A stretch of 52,084 nucleotides of DNA from assembly GCA_019114785.1 (NCBI GenBank), contig DXEV01000222.1, positions 1-52,084 of the forward strand. The letters are read 5' to 3'. Position 1 is the first letter of the stretch. The number at the start of each line of letters is the position of its first letter. The translations under genes were made by a program, and so were the position numbers. The notes under the pieces were generated by a model. The model was not told where the DNA came from. It did no database searches and saw nothing but the letters and a program-made list of their open reading frames with translations. Origin of the DNA: Candidatus Anaerobiospirillum pullistercoris (GTDB lineage: Bacteria; Pseudomonadota; Gammaproteobacteria; Enterobacterales; Succinivibrionaceae). Positions 25,982 through 36,245 of this stretch are shown piece by piece.

Positions 25982-27301
25982 ATGGCTCAATGTGTTGTCA
26001 TTGCAGATGAGATCACGGGCGCTAGCGCCGTGGGAGCGCTACTGCAAAAAAACCGCTCCACCGTCTGCTCTCTGGTCAGTTCACGAGGCCTAAAGGACGC
26101 CGCCACCAAAGATTTTGACTGTTTGGTCTATTCCACCAATAGCCGTAATCTCATGCCAAATCAGAGCTACCAAATGGTCTTCTATGCCGGTAAGCTCTTA
26201 AAGTCCAATGAGGTCAAACTCTACGCCAAGCGTATTGACCCTGCCATGCGTGGCAATACCTGCTCTGAGACCCAAGCTCTCTTGGATGCCTTAGGCGATG
26301 AAGATCGTGTAGCGATCGTTGTTCCTGCCTTCCCTGAGCTGAAGCGCTCCAATGTTGGTGGTTATATTCTGGTTGACGGCAAACCAATCCAAAAGTCATT
26401 GATTGGCTTAGATGACTTACGCCCTGCTGCCAGCGGTCGTGTCGCTGATCTCTTTATCGAGAAATTCCGCTACAAGACAGACGTGCTCTACCTCAAAGAT
26501 CTCTTCCATGGCAGTGATTACCTTGCCAATAAGATCAAGGCCTGTGCTGAGAACGGAGCCCGCGCAATTGTGCTGGATTGCACCTCACAACAGGACATCA
26601 ACACCATTGCTGATGCCGTGATCAAATCAGGCATTAAATTCTTAGCCGTGGATCCAGGCCCATTCACCGCCACCATGGCTCGTAAGGTCATGCGTGCCCT
26701 CAGCAATGAGCAGGTATCCAGTCAAAAGATCTTTGGTCTGATCGGTGGCTCCAATCCTCTGATTGCCGCCCAAGTCGAAATGCTGCGCTTAGAGGAAAAG
26801 ACCCTCTTTGTGCCAGTGAAAAACATTGCTCTGATCGATGATGACCAAAAGCGTGCCGCTGAAATTGAGCGTGTAGTCTCTAATGTGGTCGCTCGTGCTA
26901 ACGACTACACCACCGTCTTTGCCGTTTCAGATCACTTAGGTGCCAATGCGCAGATCATCATGAGCTTTGATAAGGTCTTAGAGGAGAGCAACCGCAGCCG
27001 TGTAGAGGCTATGGATCTGATCTCTACTGCCTATGGCCAGATCACGCACCAAGTGCTTGAGCGCTGCCCTAACTTTAAGGCCATCTATTCGGCTGGAGCC
27101 GAGTACACAGTAGCGATCTGTCGTGAGCTCAAGTCACTGGGTCTCAATATCCAAGGCCAAGTACTGCCACTCACCGCCTATGGTCAGCTGATCGGCGGCC
27201 CATACAATGATCTCAAGTATGTGGCTTCGGCCTCTTCTGCTACAGATCCAGACACCTTAGTGCGCAGTATCCAATACTTAAAGCGCAAGCTGGTGCTATA
27301 G
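25982..27301 (+). CDS. Four-carbon acid sugar kinase family protein (DUF1537/YgbK type)
   Basis: A 439-residue member of the DtnK/OtnK/YgbK kinase family, which phosphorylates threonate, erythronate, 3-oxo-tetronates and related acids. Marks are the N-terminal IADEITGASAVGALL (the family's ADDxTGA-type motif), KRIDPAMRGNT, and the C-terminal nucleotide-binding part with FGLIGGSNP and the glycine-rich AYGQLIGGPYNDLKY. The acidic residue pair in the first motif is E where many members have D. No partner dehydrogenase or aldolase is directly adjacent; the sugar-acid SDR/isomerase pair lies 660 bases downstream beyond a tRNA gene. The exact substrate cannot be told. Confidence 0.85.
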   Translation: MAQCVVIADEITGASAVGALLQKNRSTVCSLVSSRGLKDAATKDFDCLVYSTNSRNLMPNQSYQMVFYAGKLLKSNEVKLYAKRIDPAMRGNTCSETQALLDALGDEDRVAIVVPAFPELKRSNVGGYILVDGKPIQKSLIGLDDLRPAASGRVADLFIEKFRYKTDVLYLKDLFHGSDYLANKIKACAENGARAIVLDCTSQQDINTIADAVIKSGIKFLAVDPGPFTATMARKVMRALSNEQVSSQKIFGLIGGSNPLIAAQVEMLRLEEKTLFVPVKNIALIDDDQKRAAEIERVVSNVVARANDYTTVFAVSDHLGANAQIIMSFDKVLEESNRSRVEAMDLISTAYGQITHQVLERCPNFKAIYSAGAEYTVAICRELKSLGLNIQGQVLPLTAYGQLIGGPYNDLKYVASASSATDPDTLVRSIQYLKRKLVL

Positions 27302-27488
27302 GAGCTAATGCTCTAAGCTCAATGCCCAATATTGCCACCACACAGCGGCAATGCCTCATTGCTGCTGTGTAACACAACAGTCAGGGCCAAGAAATCAGAC
27401 TCTTGAGCCCTGCTGAACTCTGCCATGTCTCAGCGGCCTTGAGTCCGGTGGTACTCCTGAGGCGCTCTGGTGGTGCTCCGGAGGTACC

Positions 27489-27517
27489 TTGCTTTTTGCC
27501 ACCTCATGCCCTACAAT
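27489..27517 (+). promoter_or_regulatory. Promoter of tRNA-Gly
   Basis: TTGCTT (27489-27494), a 17-base spacer, then TACAAT (27512-27517), placing initiation a few bases before the tRNA. Confidence 0.75.
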
Positions 27518-27527
27518 GCTTGCCATT

Positions 27528-27601
27528 GCGACTTTAGTTTAATGGTAGAACAAAAGCTTCCCAAGCTTTTGGCGCGGGTTCGATTCCCGTAAGTCGCTCC
27601 A
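27528..27601 (+). tRNA. tRNA-Gly (anticodon CCC)
   Basis: A 74-nt cloverleaf with acceptor stem GCGACTT/AAGTCGC, D-loop AATGGTA, and anticodon arm AAAGC-TTCCCAA-GCTTT with CCC at positions 34-36. The T arm GCGGG-TTCGATT-CCCGT and encoded CCA complete it. It is very like E. coli glyU outside the acceptor stem and reads GGG codons. Confidence 0.96.
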
Positions 27602-27965
27602 GTATTTTCTCTTCTCTACCCTTCCCAATAACTTCCTTTTTCTCCAAAGTTTTCTGCGCTACAACGCAATGCGCTCTATGCCTACTCTTTTCACTCTGGT
27701 TCGTTGACCCAAAAGCGCGATTTTTGTAGTCAGAATGCTCTACCATGTCCTAGACGCCAGACAAAACAAGTCTTAAGCTAAGCTTGTTGAAGCGTAAGCT
27801 TTTTGCTTTGCGCCTTGTGCCTGCCACCTAAACAAAATTTAACTTATAGGCACCTCCAGATGGGCCAATGTCGCTCCGCAGACCAAACCTCATTACGTGG
27901 CTGCGCTTTGTGAGTCCATCTGCACTGCATTTTTTCTGACTGCATTTTCCAAGGAGATTGGTTTT
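27602..27965. other. Spacer between tRNA-Gly and SDR gene
   Basis: About 360 bases with no gene. It contains a likely terminator for the tRNA transcript (27780-27804) and, at the right edge, the ribosome site AAGGAGA of the SDR gene. Confidence 0.5.
27780..27804 (+). terminator. Possible terminator downstream of tRNA-Gly
   Basis: AAGCTT (27780-27785), 10-base loop, AAGCTT (27796-27801), then T residues. The stem is short, so moderate support only. Confidence 0.4.
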
Positions 27966-28724
27966 ATGGGCATTCTTGCTGGTAAAGTTGCCTTGTTATC
28001 CGGCGGTAGCCGTGGTATCGGCCGCGCTATTGCCGAAAAATACTATGAGGAAGGAGCAAAACTTTACATCCTTTCCCGTCATGAAGATGAGATCACTCGC
28101 GCTGCTGCCGAGATTGACCGCAATAAAGAAGGCCGCGTCATTGGTCTAGCTTGTGATGTCAGCTCTGAAGAGCAAGTCAATGCAGTGATCGACACCATTA
28201 AGAAGAATGGCGATTGTGTTGAGATCTTAGTCAACTGCGCCGGTATCAATCTGCGCGGCCCACTAGCAGAAATGCCTATGGAGAATTGGGATAAGGTCAT
28301 GGCCGTTAACCTCACTGGTGCCTTCCTGTTATCTAAAGCTTGCTACCCTATGATGAAGCAACTGGGTAGAGGCAAGATCGTCAATATTGCCTCCTTAATG
28401 TCAGAGATCGGCCGTCCAACCATTGCCCCATACACTGCCTCCAAGGGCGGTATTAAGATGTTCTCGCGTGCCGCTGCAGTGGAGTGGGCCAAGGATAACA
28501 TTCAGGTTAACGCCATTATCCCAGGCTACATTGCCACCGACATCAATGTGTCCTTACAGCAGGATGAAAACTTCAACCGCTACATCTGTGAACGCACACC
28601 AGCTGGTCGCTGGGGTCGTCCTGACGAGATCGCTGCTACTGCCTTATTCTTGGTCAGCCGTGGCGCTGATTTCATCACAGGTACCGAAATTGCCGTAGAC
28701 GGCGGTATCTTAGCTGCTCTGTAG
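27966..28724 (+). CDS. SDR oxidoreductase, likely deoxy-keto-uronate (DhuD/KduD-type) dehydrogenase
   Basis: A 252-residue classical short-chain dehydrogenase: cofactor motif SGGSRGIGRAIA, NCAGIN, catalytic Ser in IASLMSE and YTASK (Tyr-x-x-x-Lys), and C-terminal GTEIAVDGG. The family includes gluconate 5-dehydrogenase, KduD and streptococcal DhuD. The ATG at 27966 has AAGGAGA nine bases upstream; the longer frame from 27897 adds sequence unlike the family. The gene directly after it is a DhuI-like isomerase, so reduction of 3-deoxy-glycero-2,5-hexodiulosonate to 2-keto-3-deoxygluconate is the best guess. SDR substrate assignment from sequence alone is weak. Confidence 0.85.
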   Translation: MGILAGKVALLSGGSRGIGRAIAEKYYEEGAKLYILSRHEDEITRAAAEIDRNKEGRVIGLACDVSSEEQVNAVIDTIKKNGDCVEILVNCAGINLRGPLAEMPMENWDKVMAVNLTGAFLLSKACYPMMKQLGRGKIVNIASLMSEIGRPTIAPYTASKGGIKMFSRAAAVEWAKDNIQVNAIIPGYIATDINVSLQQDENFNRYICERTPAGRWGRPDEIAATALFLVSRGADFITGTEIAVDGGILAAL

Positions 28725-28729
28725 CTGCT

Positions 28730-28755
28730 AGAAAGCAACTCGTGAGTTGCTTTCT
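28730..28755 (+). promoter_or_regulatory. Perfect hairpin between SDR and isomerase genes
   Basis: AGAAAGCAACTC (28730-28741), loop GT, GAGTTGCTTTCT (28744-28755): a 12-bp perfect inverted repeat starting five bases after the SDR stop and ending just before the next ribosome site (AAGGAA at about 28762). It could attenuate transcription or set differential mRNA stability. Confidence 0.6.
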
Positions 28756-28773
28756 CAGGATAAGGAACCAAAT

Positions 28774-29406
28774 ATGAAGATTGCACTGATTTTAGAAAAC
28801 TCACAGGCAGCCAAAAATCCTGTGATTTTTAACGAGCTCAAGGCTGCAGCTGAAGCCCATGGTCACACCGTGATCAACTACGGTATGTACTCGGCCGAGG
28901 ACAAGCGCTGCCTGACCTACGTTATGAATGGCCTCTTAGCCTCCATTTTGCTCAACACTGGCGCTGCTGATTTTGTGGTCACAGGCTGTGGTACTGGCGA
29001 GGGTGCCTGCTTAGCTTGCAATGCTTTCCCTGGTGTAGAGTGCGGTCATATCGCAACACCACTGGATGCCTACCTCTTCACCCAAGTGAACGCTGGCAAT
29101 GCCATTGCTATCCCATATGCCGAGGGTTACGGCTGGGGTGGTGAGCTCAATTTACGTATGATTTTTGAGCAACTCTTCAAGGCTCCTTTTGGTGGCGGTT
29201 ATCCACCAGAGCGCCGTGAGCCAGAGCAAGCTAACCACGCCATCCTAACTGCAGTTAAGAAGATCACGCACCGCCCACTGATTGAGGTACTCAAAGGATT
29301 AGACCAAGACTTTGTAAAGAAGACGATCGACGATCCAAAGTTTGCTGAGCTCTTCTATAAGGACTGCAAGGACGATGAAGTGGCAGCCTTCTTAAAGTCG
29401 CTCTAA
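28774..29406 (+). CDS. dhuI: RpiB/LacAB-family sugar isomerase, DhuI-like
   Basis: A 210-residue RpiB-fold protein, longer than the 150-residue ribose-5-phosphate isomerase B. Features: MKIALILENSQAAKNP, INYGMYSAEDKRCLTYVMNGLLASILLNTGAADFVVTGCGTGEGAC with the glycine-rich CGTGEGA loop, and FPGVECGHIATPLDAYLFTQVNAGNAIAIPYAEGYGWGGELN. This long form matches, as I remember it, the DhuI isomerases of streptococci. Those convert 4-deoxy-5-hexosulose-uronate, produced from glycosaminoglycan disaccharides, ahead of DhuD. The upstream SDR supports the pairing. ATG at 28774 follows AAGGAA; the longer frame from 28747 does not fit the family. Confidence 0.8.
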   Translation: MKIALILENSQAAKNPVIFNELKAAAEAHGHTVINYGMYSAEDKRCLTYVMNGLLASILLNTGAADFVVTGCGTGEGACLACNAFPGVECGHIATPLDAYLFTQVNAGNAIAIPYAEGYGWGGELNLRMIFEQLFKAPFGGGYPPERREPEQANHAILTAVKKITHRPLIEVLKGLDQDFVKKTIDDPKFAELFYKDCKDDEVAAFLKSL

Positions 29407-29657
29407 TTCGCCAAAACTATTTCTTTGTACGCCCAAAAGCTCTGCAGGATGGTCAATCATGTTGCAAGGCTTTTTATTTGCAAAACTGAGATGCACTAGC
29501 AGATTTCTCGACAAATGAGCATGGTGCAGGAAAGGATACAGCGGTGACGGAGGAGGTGACGGAGGATATGGCGGGCAGCACGCTGTCCCAGCGTACTGGG
29601 GCAACGTGCTGTGGTAGCAGGCAGCTAACCCTGCTGCCCTTACTAGGGCAGGTGACT

Positions 29658-30824
29658 TTAGAGCAGCTCGGCAATAGTCTTGAGGAAGCCGTTTTGAATC
29701 ACATAGCGCAGCTTAAAGTCATCGTTAAACACGATCAGATCGGCACGGTAGCCGGTGTCAATATAGCCACACTCTTTGTCTAAGCCTAAGACTCGTGCTG
29801 GTACAGTCGAAGCTGCCATTAAGGCATCATCCATTGGAATACCGCAGGTCTTCACTAAGAACTTCACACCATCCATCATGCAGATGTTGGTGCCTACCAG
29901 CGATCCCTTAGCGTCGATCAAACCACGCTTGGCATCGTTAAAGACTTCAGTACCAGCCACAGTAAAGCTAGTCATCAGCTCTGGAGAGCCAGCTACTGCT
30001 TGGGCATCAGAAACGATGTACATGCGGTCTTTGAGCATCTGGTGAATAATACGCACAATAGCAGGATGGACGTGACGGCCATCGGCAATCACACCGGCAC
30101 GCACTGTTTGCGCATTTAACACTGCGCCGATAATACCTGGCTCACGACCATTGAGCGTGCGCATGGCATTGAACAGATGGGTAACATTGGTCACACCCAC
30201 CTTAAAGGCTTCAACTGCATCATTGAACGAGGCATTAGTGTGACCCAGCGACAGCTTCATGCCCATGCCCAATAAGTCCATTAAGAACTTGCCTCTAACC
30301 ACCTCAGGGGCAATAGTCATGTAGGCAATATTGTCGATGTTATCGCGCAGATAAGCGACATCAGAATTACTGATACCACGGATATAGCCAGAGCCATGGA
30401 AGCCCTTGCGCTCAGGATTGATAAATGGGCCCTCTAAGTGCAGGCCAGGACACACCCCAGGGTGCTTGTCCATGAATTTACGTACTGCCTGCAAGGCACG
30501 AGTCATGTTCTCACGAGGGCCAGAGACCAATGTTGGCACAAAGGTTAAGGTACCGTGTAACGTCTGCCAACGACGCATACGCTCTAAACCATCAAGGCTC
30601 AGATCCGAACTAAAGGTCACACCGGCACAGCCATTGACCAACAGATCCACGAAGCCTGGTGCCACGTGCATACCGTTAAGATCGATCTCCTCAGAGGTTC
30701 CATCTTCCAGTAGCACTGGGTCTAAAGGGATAATGCGGTGGTTCTGTACCGCTAAGCTATCAGCCCCCTCAAGCACACCTCTAGTGAGGTGAAGCTTGGC
30801 ATTGCGTAATATGGTTGCACCCAT
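29658..30824 (-). CDS. nagA: N-acetylglucosamine-6-phosphate deacetylase
   Basis: A 388-residue amidohydrolase that deacetylates GlcNAc-6-phosphate to glucosamine-6-phosphate. Visible are GMHVAPGFVDLLVNGCAGVTF, GLHLEGPFINPERKGFH with the metal-ligand Glu, LSLGHTNA and VTHLFNAM with metal-binding histidines, ADGRHVHP, and catalytic Asp in IVSDAQAVAG. No ribosome site is evident before the ATG. It converges with the DhuI-like gene. No nagB or nagE is next to it; GlmS, the opposing anabolic enzyme, lies 2.2 kb further along the same strand direction. Confidence 0.94.
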   Translation of the reverse strand: MGATILRNAKLHLTRGVLEGADSLAVQNHRIIPLDPVLLEDGTSEEIDLNGMHVAPGFVDLLVNGCAGVTFSSDLSLDGLERMRRWQTLHGTLTFVPTLVSGPRENMTRALQAVRKFMDKHPGVCPGLHLEGPFINPERKGFHGSGYIRGISNSDVAYLRDNIDNIAYMTIAPEVVRGKFLMDLLGMGMKLSLGHTNASFNDAVEAFKVGVTNVTHLFNAMRTLNGREPGIIGAVLNAQTVRAGVIADGRHVHPAIVRIIHQMLKDRMYIVSDAQAVAGSPELMTSFTVAGTEVFNDAKRGLIDAKGSLVGTNICMMDGVKFLVKTCGIPMDDALMAASTVPARVLGLDKECGYIDTGYRADLIVFNDDFKLRYVIQNGFLKTIAELL

Positions 30825-30987
30825 AATCTAAACTCGCTATCACACCCAAGTGTTACTCGCATGCTGTCAGGGCCTTAGGCCACGATCGCATCGACCATGC
30901 TCAGAAAAAATTAAGGCTTAAGGCTGTGTTGCCCTAAGCCTCCGCCAAATCGATACCTCTACCTAAATGGGCCTGAGCTGAGCTCAT

Positions 30988-32511
30988 TTAGTTAGAGCTA
31001 GTCGCACCTGAAGTGCTGGCTGCATTGGCAGCGACATCAGTGCCAGCTTGCAAACGTGCTGCTTTCTTAGCGCGCTTGGCGGCAAAATCAGGTTTGCCTT
31101 TGTTCTTTTTATCGCGCAGACGCACTTTCTTGTGTGGCTTCTTGTCCTCACCCTTAGGGGTCTTACGATCAAAGCCGCCATGAGCCTTAGCACGACTACG
31201 CTTCTTTTCGCTTGGCCCCTTGGCTCCGATCTCGGAGAAATCTGCACATAAGCCCTTAATGGCTCGCCGCTCAATTGGACGATCGGTGTAACGCTCAATG
31301 CGCTCTAAGGTAGAGAGCTCATCACCTTGGACGAGGCTTACTACCACACCTTTAGCACCAGCACGCGCGGTACGTCCGGCACGGTGTACATAGATCTCAC
31401 CCCTTGCTGGCAGATCATAGTTGTACACAAACTCCACATCATCGATATCTAAGCCACGCGAGGCTACATCAGTAGCCAATAACAACTGAACTTCGCCCTC
31501 ACGGAAGCGACGTAGCGCGGCTTTGCGCTCTTGCTGCGAACTTTCGCCTTTGAGGCTTGCAAAGCTCATGCCTTGACTTTTGCACACACCTGCAAGCTTA
31601 GAGAGGTTGTCCTTGGTGCGCACAAAAACGATAGATTTACCTTTCACCGTGGTTAAGAGGTGCAGCAGGATCTTTACCTTTTGCATCTCGTTGGCCGCAT
31701 AGTAGGCACGACCTTGGAGCAGCTCTGGAAGCTTCTCATTGCGCATAGCTGCCAGATCTAAGCCCTCAGACTCAGCGCCATCATCGGCCTCAGCAGCGCC
31801 CGCCCCTTCGGTATTTTCTGCACCAGCTGCACCAGCAGCGCTAGCGCTAGCCATGCTAGCTCCAGCACGCAGCTCCACAGGATTATTCAGCACATTGTTG
31901 GCGAAATCACGAACACCATAGCCCTCTAAAGTGGCAGAGAACAGCATGGTCTGGTAACGATCTTTGAGCTTACGAGTAATAGATGCAATATCATCTCTAA
32001 AGCCCATATCCAGCATACGATCGGCCTCATCAATCACGAGGATCTCAACGGTACGTGGATTTAACCAGCCCTTATCTAAAAACTCTTGCAGACGGCCAGG
32101 GGTGGCGCAAACTACTGTAGGTAAGTTCTCGCGCTGCTTTTGTCGATCTTCACCACCAATAATGGTACCTATGGTGATCTTTTCTGAGATCTCGCCTTCA
32201 CCTGAGGATAGAGCCTCATCCTGCACTTGTAGGAGCTTTTCCACCACTTCCTGAAGTTGCACAGCCAGCTCACGGGTTGGTTCCAAAATAATGCACTGGA
32301 CACCATGACGTGGACGTTGTGCCAAACGGGCAATGATAGGCAGCACAAAGGCAGCACTTTTACCGGTACCGGTAGGTGCACCTCCTAAGATATCGCGTCC
32401 CTCTAAGGCAGGAGGTAACACGAGCTGTTGAATTGGGGTTGGGGAATCCCACCCCAGCTGAGCCACGGCATCTAAGACGAAACCTGGCAGAGTAAATTCA
32501 TCAAAAAGCAT
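30988..32511 (-). CDS. srmB: DEAD-box RNA helicase, SrmB-like
   Basis: An ATP-dependent RNA helicase with Q motif (GWDSPTPIQ), motif I APTGTGKS, Ia PTRELA, motif II DEAD (VIDEADRMLDMGF), III SATLEG, and C-terminal motifs ATDVASRGLDIDDV and HRAGRTARAG. The SATLEG, GAPTGTGK and DFANNVLNNPVEL stretches and basic Lys/Arg-rich tail resemble SrmB, a large-subunit assembly helicase. Between the two RecA domains is an Ala/Gly/Glu-rich insert of about 45 residues (residues 215-260) not found in E. coli SrmB. The ATG at 32511 follows AGAGGA and gives start MLFDEFTLPGF. Assignment within the DEAD family is moderate. Confidence 0.85.
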   Translation of the reverse strand: MLFDEFTLPGFVLDAVAQLGWDSPTPIQQLVLPPALEGRDILGGAPTGTGKSAAFVLPIIARLAQRPRHGVQCIILEPTRELAVQLQEVVEKLLQVQDEALSSGEGEISEKITIGTIIGGEDRQKQRENLPTVVCATPGRLQEFLDKGWLNPRTVEILVIDEADRMLDMGFRDDIASITRKLKDRYQTMLFSATLEGYGVRDFANNVLNNPVELRAGASMASASAAGAAGAENTEGAGAAEADDGAESEGLDLAAMRNEKLPELLQGRAYYAANEMQKVKILLHLLTTVKGKSIVFVRTKDNLSKLAGVCKSQGMSFASLKGESSQQERKAALRRFREGEVQLLLATDVASRGLDIDDVEFVYNYDLPARGEIYVHRAGRTARAGAKGVVVSLVQGDELSTLERIERYTDRPIERRAIKGLCADFSEIGAKGPSEKKRSRAKAHGGFDRKTPKGEDKKPHKKVRLRDKKNKGKPDFAAKRAKKAARLQAGTDVAANAASTSGATSSN

Positions 32512-32642
32512 TGTTGTTCCTCTGGTTTTGCAGCTGCCACCATTTTTCCCACAATCTGGCATAACGCCACTGAGGCTAACGCTCTCGCAGGCTAAACGCC
32601 CTTGCGCGCAAAATGCCCTAGAGGGCTACACGCAATAGCGTG

Positions 32643-32912
32643 TTAAACGCCTTCGCGACCGGCGCGTGTAGCATGACAAGCAATAATGGTCTCTACCATT
32701 TGCTTGCGGCGTGGGGTATCAGGTTCGGCAGTGCGATGCAGCCAGCGGAATAACTCCAGATCGCTGGCATCCAATAAATCCATATAATCGGCAATAACAC
32801 TAGGATCCATCTTTGGCAGATCATGCTCCACAAAAGGTAAAAGCATCAGATCCAGTTCGCGCATACCGCGACGTGATTGCCACTTAATACGGCCCCAATT
32901 AACTTCACTCAT
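32643..32912 (-). CDS. sdhE: SdhE/YgfY FAD assembly factor
   Basis: An 89-residue protein with the family signature RRGMRELDLMLLPFVEH (RGxxE) and LELFRWLHRTAEP. SdhE promotes covalent attachment of FAD to succinate dehydrogenase and fumarate reductase flavoprotein subunits. In a fermenter making succinate, fumarate reductase would be the client (inference). No sdh or frd genes are in the window. It lies 131 bases upstream of the helicase gene on the same strand. Confidence 0.9.
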   Translation of the reverse strand: MSEVNWGRIKWQSRRGMRELDLMLLPFVEHDLPKMDPSVIADYMDLLDASDLELFRWLHRTAEPDTPRRKQMVETIIACHATRAGREGV

Positions 32913-33039
32913 AGCATCTCCTTATGAAGGCCTATAGTTAGCTTGAGGCAGAAAGGCTCAAGATGCTTGGCTTCTGGCCAATGGCCATTGGCCTTATTGG
33001 CCTTATTGGCCTTGAGTACCTAACTGCCCTTAGCTCTTA

Positions 33040-34947
<1,908 letters not shown>

Positions 34948-35169
34948 AACCCATTCCCCTAAACTTTCACACACATTGCCTCTGCTAAAAGAGGCTTTCC
35001 CACGAGGGGAAGCTCCACTCTCAATAAGTGGCTATACACACCTGATACGCGCCTGCACATACCATGCGCAAACACCCTGCCTCACGCAGGGCCTGCATCA
35101 CACGTGGGCATGTCCTCACGCAGGGCCATGCCTCACACAGGGCGGTGCAAAACGCGCATACGCGCAATA
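34948..35169 (-). repeat. Repeat-rich glmS leader / thyA-glmS spacer
   Basis: Three imperfect copies of CTCACGCAGGGCC-type sequence lie at about 35081-35145, one forming a CCCTGC/GCAGGG hairpin (35075-35091). An outer pair ATGCGC (near 35064) / GCGCAT (near 35155) encloses the whole array. On the minus strand this is the 3' flank of thyA and the 5' leader of glmS, so it may be a terminator, a leader structure, or both. Confidence 0.45.
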
Positions 35170-35964
35170 TTAGACTGCCACTGGGGCCTTAATTACAGGA
35201 TATGGGTCGTAGCCTACGAGCTCGAAGTCATCGAAATCGTAGTCGAAGAGGGTTGGGGCCTTACGTTTAATCAGCATTTGTGGCAATGGACGTGGAGTAC
35301 GGCTCAATTGCTCACGAGCTTGCTCAAAGTGATTGTGGTAAAGATGTGTATCACCACCTGTCCACACAAAGTCACCTGGCTCTAAGTCGCATTCCTTGGC
35401 CATCATCATGGTCAGTAAGGAGTAGGAAGCGATATTAAAAGGCACACCTAAGAAGAAATCACAGCTGCGTTGGTAGAGCAGACAGCTTAACTTGCCATTA
35501 GCAACATAGAACTGGAACAGCAGGTGGCATGGAGGTAAGGCCATATTCTCCACCTCGCTCACATTCCACGCATTCACAATAATGCGACGGCTATTAGGAT
35601 TGGTCTTAATGTCGTGAATGGCATTGGAGATCTGATCAATCACGCGACCATCAGCACACTCCCAGCGACGCCACTGCTTGCCATAGACTGGGCCTAAATC
35701 ACCATTCTCATCAGCCCACTCGTCCCAGATAGAGACCTTATGGTCGTGCAAGTACTTGATATTGGTGTCGCCCTTCAAGAACCAAAGCAGCTCGTAGATG
35801 ATGGACTTTAAGTGCACTTTTTTCGTAGTCAACAGAGGAAAACCCTGACTTAAGTCAAAGCGCATCTGCGTACCGAAAATCGAACGGGTTCCAGTACCCG
35901 TGCGATCGCCACGATCGACGCCCTCTTCGAGGATCTTCTTCATCAAATCAAGGTAAATCTGCAC
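35170..35964 (-). CDS. thyA: Thymidylate synthase
   Basis: ThyA converts dUMP to dTMP with methylene-tetrahydrofolate. The sequence follows E. coli ThyA closely: [50 protein letters not shown], the nucleophile in [32 protein letters not shown], and the C-terminal IKAPVAV. A GTG start at 35964 gives 264 residues, the E. coli length, and begins [15 protein letters not shown]. The frame open to 35991 adds residues not in the family. GGAG lies about 11 bases upstream. Confidence 0.97.
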   Translation of the reverse strand: MQIYLDLMKKILEEGVDRGDRTGTGTRSIFGTQMRFDLSQGFPLLTTKKVHLKSIIYELLWFLKGDTNIKYLHDHKVSIWDEWADENGDLGPVYGKQWRRWECADGRVIDQISNAIHDIKTNPNSRRIIVNAWNVSEVENMALPPCHLLFQFYVANGKLSCLLYQRSCDFFLGVPFNIASYSLLTMMMAKECDLEPGDFVWTGGDTHLYHNHFEQAREQLSRTPRPLPQMLIKRKAPTLFDYDFDDFELVGYDPYPVIKAPVAV

Positions 35965-36245
35965 AGTTCCACATCTCCACCACAGGCGCAACAGACCCTA
36001 AGGTCTCATGCCCAAACCAAAGCAATTGCAGGGCTGCCAACGACACCCCAGCTATAGCGGCTGCCCAAAGGCCCCCGCTAAAATTAAATTGTCTAATGTT
36101 ATCTTTTGCCCCCTTGCTTTTCAACCGCAAGGGCAAAGACGTGGGCCACAATACGGCCTAAAAACGACAACGGGCACCACTCAGGGTACCCGCTATCGTT
36201 AAACAACGGCACTAAAGACCGTGAAGAACTGGTTTTGTCTAGCCT

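Noticed and set aside
27534-27746. Minus-strand open frame ending LTGIEPAPKAWEAFVLPLN
   Set aside because: This is the well-known false protein made by translating the opposite strand of tRNA-Gly; the tRNA at 27528-27601 explains it.
34948-35169. glmS ribozyme in the leader
   Set aside because: The leader is repeat-rich but no ribozyme core is recognisable, and the ribozyme is mainly a Gram-positive feature.
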